From JAEZDP01 sp964430855 (GTDB taxonomy: Bacteria > Acidobacteriota > Vicinamibacteria > Vicinamibacterales > Vicinamibacteraceae): a stretch of 64,000 nt of DNA. Numbering within the stretch: the stretch's first letter is position 1; each line of letters begins with the position of its first letter. This document shows positions 17,600 to 26,188 of the stretch, one piece after another. The stretch covers positions 1 to 64,000 of the forward strand of contig CAYSHC010000013.1 in the NCBI GenBank assembly GCA_964430855.1, read 5' to 3'. Below the pieces are notes generated by a model. The model was not told the DNA's origin and searched no databases. It saw nothing but the letters and a program-made list of their open reading frames with translations. The position numbers were made by a program, and so were the translations under genes.

Positions 17600-17630
17600 C
17601 GACGAGGAAGTCTACCCGGGATCGGCCGCC

Positions 17631-17659
17631 TTGACGCGGGTGACCGGGCACGGTACTGT
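17631..17659 (+). promoter_or_regulatory. Sigma-70-type promoter of the CBS gene
   Basis: TTGACG (17631-17636) and TACTGT (17654-17659) are separated by 17 bases, the optimum, in the 120-base divergent region between tarD and the CBS gene. Transcription would start near 17666, giving a leader of about 54 bases. Confidence 0.55.
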
Positions 17660-17719
17660 CGGCGGCATCCCGGAAATCGCTGGCAGCGCCACGATGACGC
17701 TGCGTCGGAGGACACCACC

Positions 17720-18157
17720 TTGACGACGCTCGTTCGACACCTGCTGCTCCACAAGCCCGACGTCTACGCGGTGCGGCCCGCCGACACCGTGCTGACGGCC
17801 CTGCGCCTCATGGCCGACAGGAACATCGGGGCCGTCCTCGTCGTCGACGGCAACGGCACGCTCGAGGGGATCTTCTCGGAGCGCGACTACGCGCGGAAGG
17901 TCGTGCTGCACGGAAAGGCGTCGGGCGACACGGTTGTCCGTGACGTCATGACCTCGCCGGTCATCAGCATTCCCCCCGACTGGTCGGTGAGTCAGTGCAT
18001 GGCGCTGATGACCGAGCGGCACATCCGGCACCTGCCGGTCATGCGGGACGGCCTCCTGCTCGGCGTCATCTCGATCGGCGACGTCGTGCGGGCGTTCGTC
18101 GACGACCAGCAATTCACGATCAACTCGCTCGAGAGCTACATCATGAGCGGCGGATAG
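17720..18157 (+). CDS. CBS-domain pair protein
   Basis: A 145-residue protein of two tandem CBS motifs (about residues 8-64 and 73-131), with the typical GAVLVVDGNGTLEGIFSERDYARK and RHLPVMRDGLLLGVISIGDVV segments (positions about 36-60 and 99-121). Stand-alone CBS pairs bind adenine nucleotides, NAD or S-adenosyl compounds and regulate partner enzymes; the partner is unknown. I chose a TTG start at 17720: it has GGAGG 8 bases upstream and puts the protein at the normal N-terminus (LTTLVRHLLLHKP); no in-frame ATG or GTG is close. A good sigma-70 promoter lies upstream, and a dispersed hairpin repeat follows the stop. Confidence 0.85.
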   Translation: MTTLVRHLLLHKPDVYAVRPADTVLTALRLMADRNIGAVLVVDGNGTLEGIFSERDYARKVVLHGKASGDTVVRDVMTSPVISIPPDWSVSQCMALMTERHIRHLPVMRDGLLLGVISIGDVVRAFVDDQQFTINSLESYIMSGG

Positions 18158-18163
18158 ATCAGA

Positions 18164-18207
18164 GGACGGCTCGGAGAGCCGTCCCTACCGGCCGAGTCCC
18201 TACCGGC
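18164..18207. repeat. Dispersed hairpin repeat, copy 2, plus 12-base direct repeat
   Basis: GGACGGCT (18164-18171) and AGCCGTCC (18177-18184) form the same 8-bp stem as at 3494. It continues into GTCCCTACCGGC (18181-18192), repeated exactly at 18196-18207. The reverse complement reads GGTAGGGACGGC followed by the stem, like the copy at 41461. It lies between the convergent CBS and VanZ genes, and its end contains the VanZ stop codon. Confidence 0.65.
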
Positions 18208-19459
18208 GGAGCAGCGCGAGCGTCGTGACGACGGCGAGCGCCGTGAAAAGCGGGGCCGACACGTCCGGCCCGCGGCCCGGAATGCCCGTCTGCATGGCCT
18301 CGAGCGCGAGCATCACCAGAATCGCCGCGACGGGCCAGGCACGACGCGCCAGGCGGTCGCCGCCGCGGGCCCGCCACTCGGCCGCAACCGTGACGGCGGC
18401 ACCAGACCAGCCGAAGAGCAGCGCGTAGTCGAGCGCGCCCCGCAGGCCGCCGAGGCCGACCTGCGGCCACCAGCGGAAGGCCTGGACGTCGGCCCCCGGA
18501 ACGGGCCGTAGCTCGTACGCGGCCACGGTACCTGCCGCCGCGAGCGCCAGCAGGCCGCCCCACACGCGCGACCGGCCGGTTCCGCTGCCTGCGGGCCACA
18601 GCGCCAGCGCCGTGACGCCGCCCAGCACCAGGCCCAGGAGCTCGTCGAACGACAGCGGGGCTCGCGCGTCGAGGAACAGCTGCAACGTCACCGAGGCCGC
18701 GGCCGTCGCCACGGCCGCCAGCGCGGCCCGGGCTGGCGTCGGCAAGGCCAGGCGCCACGCGGCCGCCACCGCCAGCCACGCGGCGCCGTGCCTGGCCACG
18801 TGCCAGGCGTCGAACGTGGCAAGCCCCTGCCAGCGCTTCAGGAACGACAGGTTGCTGCGCAGCGTGCCGAGGTCCACCGAGAACACCCACGGCATCGTCT
18901 GCGAGACCACCCAGCCGATGGCGAGCGCGATCGTGAGGAGGCGCAGGCGCGCCTGCGCCGCGTCTGCGCCCACGCCCGCGGACAGCAGGCGTCCGGCCGC
19001 CCGCGTCGTCGCCAGCAGCCCGGCGAGGGCGCCCAGCGTCGCCCCGCACGTGTTGGCGGCCCAGTCATACGGCGACGAGACGCGCGCCGACTGGCAGCTC
19101 TGCGTCACCTCGAGCCCCAGCGACAGCGCAGCCGCGCCCGCGATGACGAGCATGGCCGAGAGGACGCGGCGCCGTGGGCCCGCCGCCAGCACCCCGAGGA
19201 GCCCGATCGGGACGTACGCCACGAGGTTGGCGAGCAGGTCGGTGCGCGACAGCCGCGCGTCCAGCGCGAGCACGGGCCCGCCGCACGCCCACGTGCCGCC
19301 GCCCGCCAGCGTCTGGTAGACGACGAAGGCGGCATACGCAAGGAGCGCCACGATGGCAACACGGCCGGCGGCGCCGCCTGGGGCGGACGTCGCCGGGCGC
19401 CCGCCCGAGGGCCGGGGACGTGACGAGGTGCGTGTCGATGCCACGTTCGAGAGCGCCAT
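18200..19459 (-). CDS. VanZ-like family membrane protein
   Basis: A 419-residue polytopic protein, roughly twice the length of a single VanZ domain. After a basic N-terminus the first half has the VanZ-like pattern: TM, DLLANLVAYVPIGLLG, then SLGLEVTQSC and SSPYDWAANTCGATLGALAG. The second half has further TM pairs including a repeat-like FDELLGLVLGG segment. VanZ proteins confer low-level teicoplanin tolerance in enterococci, but most members have no known role; one should not infer antibiotic resistance. It follows the YtxJ-like gene by 18 bases and may be the last gene of the copA-copB run. Confidence 0.8.
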   Translation of the reverse strand: MALSNVASTRTSSRPRPSGGRPATSAPGGAAGRVAIVALLAYAAFVVYQTLAGGGTWACGGPVLALDARLSRTDLLANLVAYVPIGLLGVLAAGPRRRVLSAMLVIAGAAALSLGLEVTQSCQSARVSSPYDWAANTCGATLGALAGLLATTRAAGRLLSAGVGADAAQARLRLLTIALAIGWVVSQTMPWVFSVDLGTLRSNLSFLKRWQGLATFDAWHVARHGAAWLAVAAAWRLALPTPARAALAAVATAAASVTLQLFLDARAPLSFDELLGLVLGGVTALALWPAGSGTGRSRVWGGLLALAAAGTVAAYELRPVPGADVQAFRWWPQVGLGGLRGALDYALLFGWSGAAVTVAAEWRARGGDRLARRAWPVAAILVMLALEAMQTGIPGRGPDVSAPLFTALAVVTTLALLRR

Positions 19460-19477
19460 TATCGGCGCGATCGATGG

Positions 19478-19864
19478 CTAGGCGGTCTGGCGTTCCCGCG
19501 CCACGGCACGGCGCAGCGCGTCTGCCCGGATCGCCATGTGCGTCGCCTGCCAGCGGACCTCGCCGCCGGAGACGAGCAGCACCTGCGGCGACGCGTGGCG
19601 CGTACGCAGGATGTCGGCGATCGCGTTCGACACGTCACGGTGGCGCTGGACCGAGACGATGTAGGTGTCGGTGTCCCAGGCCGGGTCGTCGAGCGCCTGG
19701 AGCAGCTCCTCGTGCGCCTGGAAGCTCATCCCGCATGTCTCGCTGTGCTTGAACAGGATGACCGGCGCGGACGCCGACCTGGCGATGGCCGCATCGAGCG
19801 CGGCTGTCGACGTGAGTGGACGAAGGACACGCGGGCCGTCCGGCCCGGGGGGAGGGTTCTTCAT
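19478..19864 (-). CDS. YtxJ-like (DUF2847) monothiol thioredoxin-fold protein
   Basis: A 128-residue protein with the DUF2847 thioredoxin-like fold: PVILFKHSETCGMSFQAHEELL carries a single active cysteine C44 in TCGMS; later YIVSVQRHRDVSN and SPQVLLVSGGEVRW correspond to the sheet and cis-Pro region. YtxJ of Bacillus is a putative bacilliredoxin-like protein, and Acidobacteriota are among bacteria reported or predicted to make bacillithiol. I chose the ATG at 19864, with GGTGGATGGAG before it. It follows copB by 41 bases on the same strand, so thiol repair under copper stress is a reasonable inference. Confidence 0.85.
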   Translation of the reverse strand: MKNPPPGPDGPRVLRPLTSTAALDAAIARSASAPVILFKHSETCGMSFQAHEELLQALDDPAWDTDTYIVSVQRHRDVSNAIADILRTRHASPQVLLVSGGEVRWQATHMAIRADALRRAVARERQTA

Positions 19865-19905
19865 GCTCCATCCACCATAGCGCACGGCGCGTGCCTGTGC
19901 GTCGA

Positions 19906-20727
19906 TCAGAACCAGACACGTACGCCCGCCAGAGCCCTGGTCGTCCGTACGGGCTCCCCCGCCCGTCGGGCCGCATCCGCCGTGCCGTAGAACGCCTGGC
20001 GCCACGCGACGCCAACGTACGGTGCGAACTCGCGGCGGAGGATGTAGCGCAGGCGAAGGCCCGCCTCGGCCGACGAGAGGCCGCGCCCGATGTCACGCGC
20101 CTGGTCGTCCTTGCCGTAGATGTCGAGGCCGGCGCTCGGCTGGAGGATCAGCCGATTGGTGATGAGCAGGTCGTACTCCGCTGCCAGGTGGAGGGCCGTG
20201 CGGCCCGACTCGCCGACGTACGCCGTGGCGTCCAGCTCGAACCAGTACGGCGCGAGGCCCTGGATGCCGACCGCCGCCCACGTCCTGTCCGGCCCCGGTC
20301 CGGTGTCGTGCCTGACGCCGGCCACGACGTCCCACCACCGGAAGACCGCCCGCCCGTAGAACGCCTGGATGGCGGCGCCTTCGAGCGTCCCGCCGGCGGC
20401 GTCGACGTCGGCGTCCGCACGGAACCACATCCGGTGCAGGTCGCCGCCAACCCAGCCGCGCGCGCCCGCCGACGCGTCGTCGTCGCCGCGGCCGCCCTGC
20501 CATTCGAGGCGCTCCACGAGGACGAGGCTGTGGATGCCCGTCCCGTGCAGCGGGTGCTCGGCCAGCTCGGGGAACGCGGCGTGGCGATCGGCGTCGGTCA
20601 CCGGCGGGATGGATGCCGGCGGCTCAGGAGGAGGCGCGGTTGCGGCGTCGGTGTCCTGCGCCCAGGTGAAAGCGGATGGCAGGAGGACGAGCGCCAGCGT
20701 CAGGGCCACACGCCGCGCGACGTTCAC
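19906..20727 (-). CDS. copB: Copper resistance protein B (outer membrane)
   Basis: A 273-residue CopB/PcoB-family outer membrane protein. It starts with GTG at 20727, overlapping the copA stop as GTGA. A signal peptide (RRVALTLALVLLPSAFTWA) ends near residue 21. The C-terminal half carries the family's beta-barrel signature: ATAYVGESGRTALHLAAEYDLLITNRL, SSAEAGLRLRYILRREFAPYVGV and a terminal aromatic (VWF) suited to BAM recognition. The Met/His-rich N-terminus of Pseudomonas CopB is mostly absent; only HPLHGTGIHS remains. It works with CopA in periplasmic copper handling. Copy order copA-copB is the classical one. Confidence 0.93.
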   Translation of the reverse strand: MNVARRVALTLALVLLPSAFTWAQDTDAATAPPPEPPASIPPVTDADRHAAFPELAEHPLHGTGIHSLVLVERLEWQGGRGDDDASAGARGWVGGDLHRMWFRADADVDAAGGTLEGAAIQAFYGRAVFRWWDVVAGVRHDTGPGPDRTWAAVGIQGLAPYWFELDATAYVGESGRTALHLAAEYDLLITNRLILQPSAGLDIYGKDDQARDIGRGLSSAEAGLRLRYILRREFAPYVGVAWRQAFYGTADAARRAGEPVRTTRALAGVRVWF

Positions 20728-22616
20728 GAGGCCGCTCCCGGCTCGCCGACGCGGACCTCGCGGAACATGCCGGCTTCCATGTGGTAGAGCAGGTGGCAGT
20801 GGAAGGCCCACCGCCCCAGCGCGTCGGCCGTCACCCTGAAGCTGCGCCGCGTGCCGGGCGGCATGTCAACCGTGTGCTTGCGGACGAGGAACCGCCCCTG
20901 CTCGTCTTCGAGGTCGCTCCACATGCCGTGCAGGTGGATTGGGTGCGCCATCATCGTGTCGTTGACGAGGACGATGCGCAGGCGCTCGCCGTAGGCGAAG
21001 CGGAGGGGCTCGGCGTCGGCGAACTTCACGCCGTCGAACGACCAGACGAACCGCGCCATGTGCCCGGTGAGGTGCAGCTCGATGGTGCGTGACGGCTCGC
21101 GCCCGTCCGGGTCGGGGAAGGCGCTGTGCAGGTCGGCGTACGTCAGCACGCGGCGGCCGTTGTCCCTGAGCCCGATGCCCGGATCGGCGAGCCTTGGCGC
21201 CGGCGCGTGCGCCTGCATGTCCACCAGCGGATTCCCCCGCTCGCTCTCCGGATGCTGTGGGGTCAGGTCTCGATCGTGCGCCCCCGGGGTCAGGTCTCGC
21301 GTCGCGGACGTCGCAGGTTCCGCATCACGCCCCGCGCCCGTGCCGTGTGCCTCGTGCCCGCCGTGACCGTCCGCCCCCTCGTGATGGACGCCGTGACCAG
21401 CCTGCGGCGCATCCTCGCGCCCCGCACCGCCATGCCCTGCCCCGGCGTGGTCCATCGCGCCATGCCCCATGTCGCGCATCGACAGCACAGGTCGCGGGTC
21501 GAGCGGCGGGACCGGCGCGCGCACCCCTGCACGCAGCGCGAGCGTCCCTGCAGCATACCCGGTGCGATCCATCGCCTGCGCGAAGATGGCGCATGCGTCG
21601 CGCGCCCCCGGCTCGACGATCACGTCGAAGGTCTCCGCGACGGCGATGCGGAGCTCGTCCACGGTGACAGGACGGACTGGCATTCCGTCGGCAGCGACGA
21701 CGGTCATCGGAACGCCCGGGATCCGGACGTCGAAGTAGGTCATCGCCGACCCGTTGATCAGCCGCAGGCGCACCTTCTCTCCCGGCGCGTACAGCCCTGT
21801 CCAGTTCTGCGCGGGCGAGCGGCCGTTCACGAGGTACGTGTAGGTATAGCCGGTGACGTCGGCCAGGTCGGCCGCGCTCATCCGCATCGTGGCCCACTGC
21901 CGGCGCTCCGCCAGCGTCGCCTTCCATCCGTGACGGCGGACGTCACGGATGAAGTCGACAAGCGTCCGCTGACGGAAGTTGTAGTAGTCCGACTGCTTCT
22001 TCAGGTTCCCGAAGATGTGGTCGGGCGCGTCGTCGCTCCAGTCAGTCAGCATGACCACGTGCTCGCGATCGAAGGCGAACGGCTCAGGTTCGCGCGGCTC
22101 GATGACGAGGGGCCCGTAGACGCCCAGCTGCTCCTGGAAGCCGGAGTGGCTGTGGTACCAGTACGTGCCGTGCTGCCGCACCGTGAAGCGGTACGTATAG
22201 CTCCCGCCCGGCGCGATGCCGTCGAAGCTGAGCCCCGGCACGCCGTCCATGGCCGCGGGCAGGATGATGCCGTGCCAGTGGATGGACGTCGGGGCATCGT
22301 CCAGCGTGTTGCGGACGTGCAGCGTGACCGTGTCGCCCTCGCGCCACCGCAGCAGCGGCCCCGGAAGCGACGCGTTGAGCGTCAGCGCCACTCGTGGGCG
22401 GCCCGTCACGTCGACATCCGTCTTCCCGATCGACAGGTCGAACGTGGTGCCCTCCAGCACGGCCTGGTCCCGCCGGGCCGGCCTGCCCTGGCCGCCGCCC
22501 CGGGCAGGCCATCCGACCGTCGCCACGGCACCGGCTGCGAGCCCCATGAACCTGCGCCTCGTGGTGGCGCCGCCGCGGCGCGCCGGCGACTGCCGCTGCC
22601 ATGGACCTGTCTCCAC
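20724..22616 (-). CDS. copA: Multicopper oxidase CopA (Tat-exported)
   Basis: A 630-residue periplasmic copper oxidase of the PcoA/CopA family. A twin-arginine signal (TTRRRFMGLAAGA, residues 18-30) leads to three cupredoxin domains. Copper ligands: HWHG (H113, H115), YWYHSHSGFQEQ, HPIHLHG and HCHLLYHMEAGM, giving the type 1 site and trinuclear centre; the axial Met is present. A His/Gly/Met-rich insert (MDHAGAGHGGAG and following) between domains 2 and 3 resembles the copper-binding MDHxxM repeats. It oxidises Cu(I). I chose GTG 22616 because GGAGGGAGGAG lies just upstream; an ATG at 22889 would place 91 Arg-rich residues before the Tat signal. No CopRS regulator is in view. Confidence 0.95.
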   Translation of the reverse strand: METGPWQRQSPARRGGATTRRRFMGLAAGAVATVGWPARGGGQGRPARRDQAVLEGTTFDLSIGKTDVDVTGRPRVALTLNASLPGPLLRWREGDTVTLHVRNTLDDAPTSIHWHGIILPAAMDGVPGLSFDGIAPGGSYTYRFTVRQHGTYWYHSHSGFQEQLGVYGPLVIEPREPEPFAFDREHVVMLTDWSDDAPDHIFGNLKKQSDYYNFRQRTLVDFIRDVRRHGWKATLAERRQWATMRMSAADLADVTGYTYTYLVNGRSPAQNWTGLYAPGEKVRLRLINGSAMTYFDVRIPGVPMTVVAADGMPVRPVTVDELRIAVAETFDVIVEPGARDACAIFAQAMDRTGYAAGTLALRAGVRAPVPPLDPRPVLSMRDMGHGAMDHAGAGHGGAGREDAPQAGHGVHHEGADGHGGHEAHGTGAGRDAEPATSATRDLTPGAHDRDLTPQHPESERGNPLVDMQAHAPAPRLADPGIGLRDNGRRVLTYADLHSAFPDPDGREPSRTIELHLTGHMARFVWSFDGVKFADAEPLRFAYGERLRIVLVNDTMMAHPIHLHGMWSDLEDEQGRFLVRKHTVDMPPGTRRSFRVTADALGRWAFHCHLLYHMEAGMFREVRVGEPGAAS

Positions 22617-23051
22617 GTGCTCCTCCCTCCCCGCACCATCCGCGGGATGCGTCCGATGCGTCCACGCTACGCCACCCGTCCTGCCCGACCGTTGCGACCG
22701 TGATGACGTCGTACAATTCGGATAGGTAAGCGTGCGTCGACTGGAGGCCCTCCGCCGCACCGACGTCGAGGACGCCGATCGCCGTGCGCCGTTGGCGAGC
22801 GTGCCACACGAGCGGCGGTCCTGCCAGCCCGCACAGACCGTGGTCTGCCGCAGCGACGCGGCCCGGACACGCCGACGACCGGGGTTCATGCGGCATCCGG
22901 CCCAATGAGTGCCCCCCGCACCACACGGCCGAGTCCCGACGCCGCGTTACCCGGCGCCGCCCGTTGGCGCCGGGCTTGCTTGTCGATGCTGTGGCGTCGA
23001 GGCGCCGCCTCCCTGGAGATCCGCGGGGCCGCGCCGGCCGAAGGCATACTC
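22617..23051. other. Divergent intergenic region between copA and the metalloprotease gene
   Basis: 435 bases without a gene I can support. It holds the ribosome site of copA, a perfect 9-bp GC-rich hairpin at 22950-22974 (arms CCCGGCGCC and GGCGCCGGG, 7-base loop), and presumably divergent promoters, none of which I can place with confidence. In-frame codons from 22905 could lengthen the protease, but the signal peptide begins at 23052. Confidence 0.5.
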
Positions 23052-26000
23052 ATGCGACTCGTACCTGCCCATCGGTTCTGCCTGCTGATCACCGGCGTCC
23101 TGCTGTCGCTGGCCTCGCCCGCCGACGCCCAGCAGTTCGGCCGCAACAAGGTCCAATACGAGACGTTCGACTTCCAGGTCGCGCGGATTGGCGACTTCGA
23201 CATCTACTTCTACCCGGAAACCCAGAAGGCGACCGAGATCACGGCGCGGCTCGCCACGCGATGGGACGGCCGGCTGAGCCGTCTGCTCGACCACAAGCTG
23301 TCCTCGCGTCAGCCCCTCATCCTGTACGCCGCGCCCGCGCACTTCCGGCAGACCAACGTCATCAGCGGGACGCTCGGCGAAGGCACGGGCGGCGTCACCG
23401 AGAGCATCCGACGCCGCGTCGTGATGCCGTACGCGGGCTCGCTCGCCGACACCGACCACGTCCTCGGCCACGAACTGGTGCACGCCTACCAGTACGACCT
23501 CGCGGCGCAGGTGGCCCTGCGCACGGGTGGCTCCGGCATGGCCGGGCTCGGACGCCTGCCGCTCTGGTTCATCGAGGGCATGGCCGAGTACCTGTCGGTC
23601 GGGCGCGAGTCGCCGCTCACGGCCATGTGGGTGCGCGACGCGATTCTCCAGGAGAAGCTGCCGACGGTGGCGAACCTCTCCGATCCGCAGTACTTCCCTT
23701 ACCGATGGGGCCAGGCGCTGTGGGCCTACATCGGCGGACGCTGGGGCGACGCAGCGGTGCGCGACATGCTCATCGCCGGGCTGTCCACCGGCGATCCGCG
23801 TGATGCCATCGTCGAGGTGCTCGGCATCGATCACGAGGAGCTGACCGCCGCGTGGCACGATGCACTCCAGCGCCACTTCGCCGACGCGGTCGCGCCCGCC
23901 TCGCCCCGGCGCGCCGTGGGCAGGCTGCTGACCGAGCCCGGCAAGCTGGGCGGACAGCTGAACGTGTCGCCGTCGCTCAGCCCGGATGGCCGGCGGCTGG
24001 CGTTCCTGTCGGAGCGCAACGTCTTCTCGGTGGATCTCTACGTCGCCGATGCCGCGACGGGCGCGGTGATCCGCCGGCTGACGCGAACCGACGTCGACCC
24101 GCACTTCTCGAGCCTCCAGTTCATCGAGTCGGCCGGCACGTGGAGCCCGGACGCCACGCAGCTCGCGGTGGCAGCCCTCGCGCAGGGGCGGCCGGAGCTG
24201 ACCATCTACGACGTCGCGAGCGGCGACGTCGTGCGGCGCATCCGGCTTCCGGAAATCGACGCGATGATCATGCCGGCGTGGTCGCCCGACGGCCGCCGCA
24301 TCGCGTTTGTCGGCCAGGAGGGCGGCCTGACCGACCTCTACACGCTCGATCTCGAGAGCGAGGCCGTCGAGCGGCTCACCGACGACAGCTACGCGGCGTT
24401 CCACCCGGCGTGGTCTCCCGACGGGCGGCGCATCGCCTTCGCGACCGACAGGTTCACCTCGGATCTCACGCAGCTGACGTTTGGAGAGTTGCGGCTCGCC
24501 GTCATCGACGTGGCGACACGCCAGGTGGAGGAGGTACGCGCATTCGACACGGGCAACCACATCAACCCGCAGTGGACCCCGGATGGCAACGGCCTCGTGT
24601 TCGTCGCGCAGCCCGACGGCATCAGCAACGTATACGAAATGACGCTCGGCAGCACCCCGCGCCGCGTGACCAACCTCTATGCCGGCGTCTCGGGTATCAC
24701 CGCGACGAGCCCCGCGCTGTCGCTCGCGCGCGACACCGGCGACCTGGTGTTCACGTCGTACGAGGACGGCAATCACCTGCTGTACCGCCTCGACGCCAGC
24801 GAGTGGCGCGCCGAGGCCGAGGCCGACAACGGACGGAGGGCGCTGCCCGCAGCCGGGGTCCTTCCGCCCGCCCGGCCCGACGTCCCGTCCCCTGATGCCG
24901 CCACGGTGACCGCGCTGCTGCGCAACGCCACCATCGGCCTGCCCGCCGCCGACACGCCGCTCGAGGTGACGCCCTACTCGCCCAGGCTGCAGCTCGACTT
25001 CATCGGTGCGCCCACCGTCGCGATTGGGACCGACCAGTTCGGCGCCTTCGGCGGCGGTGCGATGTCCTTCTACTTCAGCGACATGCTGGGCGACCACTCG
25101 CTCGGCGTCGCGGTGGAGAGTGCCATCAGCTTCAACGAGGAAGCCGGCTGGAGCGACGTCGGCGCGGGCGTGATGTATCTGAACCTGAAGCGCCGCTGGA
25201 ACTGGGGCGTGATTGCCGACCAGACGCCGTACCGCAGCGGCTACGCCGGTTCGAGTGTCGGCCTCGTCGACGGGACACCCGCCGTCGTCGACCAGACGGT
25301 GATCTTCAGGCAGGTGGATCGAGGCGTCAGCGGCGTGCTGCAGTATCCCTTCAACGAGGCCCAGCGCGTGGAGTTCACCGCCGGCGTCCGCAACATCGGG
25401 TTCTCGCAGCACGTCCGCACCACGGCCTTCGACATCGAGACCGGGCAACGGCTGTTCGACGAGCGTCGCAAGATCGGCCCCGACGGCTCGCTCACCATGG
25501 GCACCGCCAGCGCCGCGCTGGTCTACGACACGTCCTCGTTCGGCGCGACGAGCCCCATCCTCGGCCAGCGCTATCGCCTCGAGGCGGCGCCGACGTTCGG
25601 CGACCTCACCTACACGTCGGTGCTCGCCGACTACCGCCGCTACCTCATGCCGATCGACTTCTACACGATCGCGTTCCGGGCCATGCATTACGGCCGGTAC
25701 GGATCGTCGGCGGAGGATCCACGTCTCGCGCCGCTGTTCATCGGCTACCCGTCGCTCGTCCGCGGCTACGACATCGGCACGTTCGAGGCGAGCGACTGCG
25801 AGGTCACGGCTGACGGGCGGTGCGCGGCCATCGACAGGCTGATCGGCAGCCGCATCGCGGTCGCGAACCTCGAGCTGCGCTTCCCCCTGCTGCGGCCGTT
25901 CGGCGCGTCGCCGGGCATGTACGGGCCCCTTCCCGTCGAGCTGGCACTGTTTGGCGACGCCGGCACCGCGTGGGACGGCAACAACGACTCGCCCCTGTAC

Positions 26001-26150
26001 CGCAGCGACGGCAAGGTCGTCACCAGCGCCGGGGTGGCGCTGCGAGTCAACGCCCTGGGCTTCGCGGTGATCCAGATGAGCGTGGCCAAGCCGTTCCAGC
26101 GGAGCGGGCGCGGCTGGGTCTGGCAGTTCAGCCTGGCCCCGGGGTTCTGA
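23052..26150 (+). CDS. Secreted HEXXH metalloprotease / TolB-like propeller / outer-membrane barrel protein
   Basis: A 1,032-residue envelope protein with three joined parts. A signal peptide ends at PADA (residue 26). Residues about 40-270 form a peptidase MA-like (gluzincin) domain with H140-E141-L-V-H144 and downstream E175 in WFIEGMAEY. Residues about 285-620 carry WD40/TolB-type blades with repeated SPDGRRIAF-like motifs. The remainder (about 640-1032) is a 16-strand-like surface-antigen/BamA-type barrel ending in FSLAPGF, with terminal Phe. It probably sits in the outer membrane with the protease-propeller part in the periplasm. Substrate unknown. The ATG at 23052 is chosen because the signal peptide starts there. 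Confidence 0.82.
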   Translation: MRLVPAHRFCLLITGVLLSLASPADAQQFGRNKVQYETFDFQVARIGDFDIYFYPETQKATEITARLATRWDGRLSRLLDHKLSSRQPLILYAAPAHFRQTNVISGTLGEGTGGVTESIRRRVVMPYAGSLADTDHVLGHELVHAYQYDLAAQVALRTGGSGMAGLGRLPLWFIEGMAEYLSVGRESPLTAMWVRDAILQEKLPTVANLSDPQYFPYRWGQALWAYIGGRWGDAAVRDMLIAGLSTGDPRDAIVEVLGIDHEELTAAWHDALQRHFADAVAPASPRRAVGRLLTEPGKLGGQLNVSPSLSPDGRRLAFLSERNVFSVDLYVADAATGAVIRRLTRTDVDPHFSSLQFIESAGTWSPDATQLAVAALAQGRPELTIYDVASGDVVRRIRLPEIDAMIMPAWSPDGRRIAFVGQEGGLTDLYTLDLESEAVERLTDDSYAAFHPAWSPDGRRIAFATDRFTSDLTQLTFGELRLAVIDVATRQVEEVRAFDTGNHINPQWTPDGNGLVFVAQPDGISNVYEMTLGSTPRRVTNLYAGVSGITATSPALSLARDTGDLVFTSYEDGNHLLYRLDASEWRAEAEADNGRRALPAAGVLPPARPDVPSPDAATVTALLRNATIGLPAADTPLEVTPYSPRLQLDFIGAPTVAIGTDQFGAFGGGAMSFYFSDMLGDHSLGVAVESAISFNEEAGWSDVGAGVMYLNLKRRWNWGVIADQTPYRSGYAGSSVGLVDGTPAVVDQTVIFRQVDRGVSGVLQYPFNEAQRVEFTAGVRNIGFSQHVRTTAFDIETGQRLFDERRKIGPDGSLTMGTASAALVYDTSSFGATSPILGQRYRLEAAPTFGDLTYTSVLADYRRYLMPIDFYTIAFRAMHYGRYGSSAEDPRLAPLFIGYPSLVRGYDIGTFEASDCEVTADGRCAAIDRLIGSRIAVANLELRFPLLRPFGASPGMYGPLPVELALFGDAGTAWDGNNDSPLYRSDGKVVTSAGVALRVNALGFAVIQMSVAKPFQRSGRGWVWQFSLAPGF

Positions 26151-26155
26151 GCCCG

Positions 26156-26187
26156 ACGCGCCGCCTCCGCGCGGCGCGCCCCTACAC
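26156..26187. repeat. Hairpin repeat, possible diverged copy
   Basis: GCGCCGC (26158-26164) and GCGGCGC (26171-26177) form a 7-bp stem with a 6-base loop, followed by CCCCTACACC. On the other strand it reads GTAGGGG then the stem, similar in plan to the GGTAGGGACGGC repeats. It sits between the stop of the protease gene and the next ATG. Confidence 0.35.
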
Positions 26188-26188
26188 C

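Noticed and set aside
18200..19459. VanZ as glycopeptide resistance gene
   Set aside because: No vanR/S/H/A/X neighbours; VanZ-like domains are common in bacteria with no link to resistance.
22680..22740. Promoter using TACAAT near copA
   Set aside because: The nearest -35-like TTGCGA is only 14 bases away and neither orientation gives a good match.
22947..25688. 913-codon open frame on the minus strand opposite the metalloprotease gene
   Set aside because: No recognisable motif, biased composition, and the plus strand carries a signal peptide, HEXXH site and barrel in frame.
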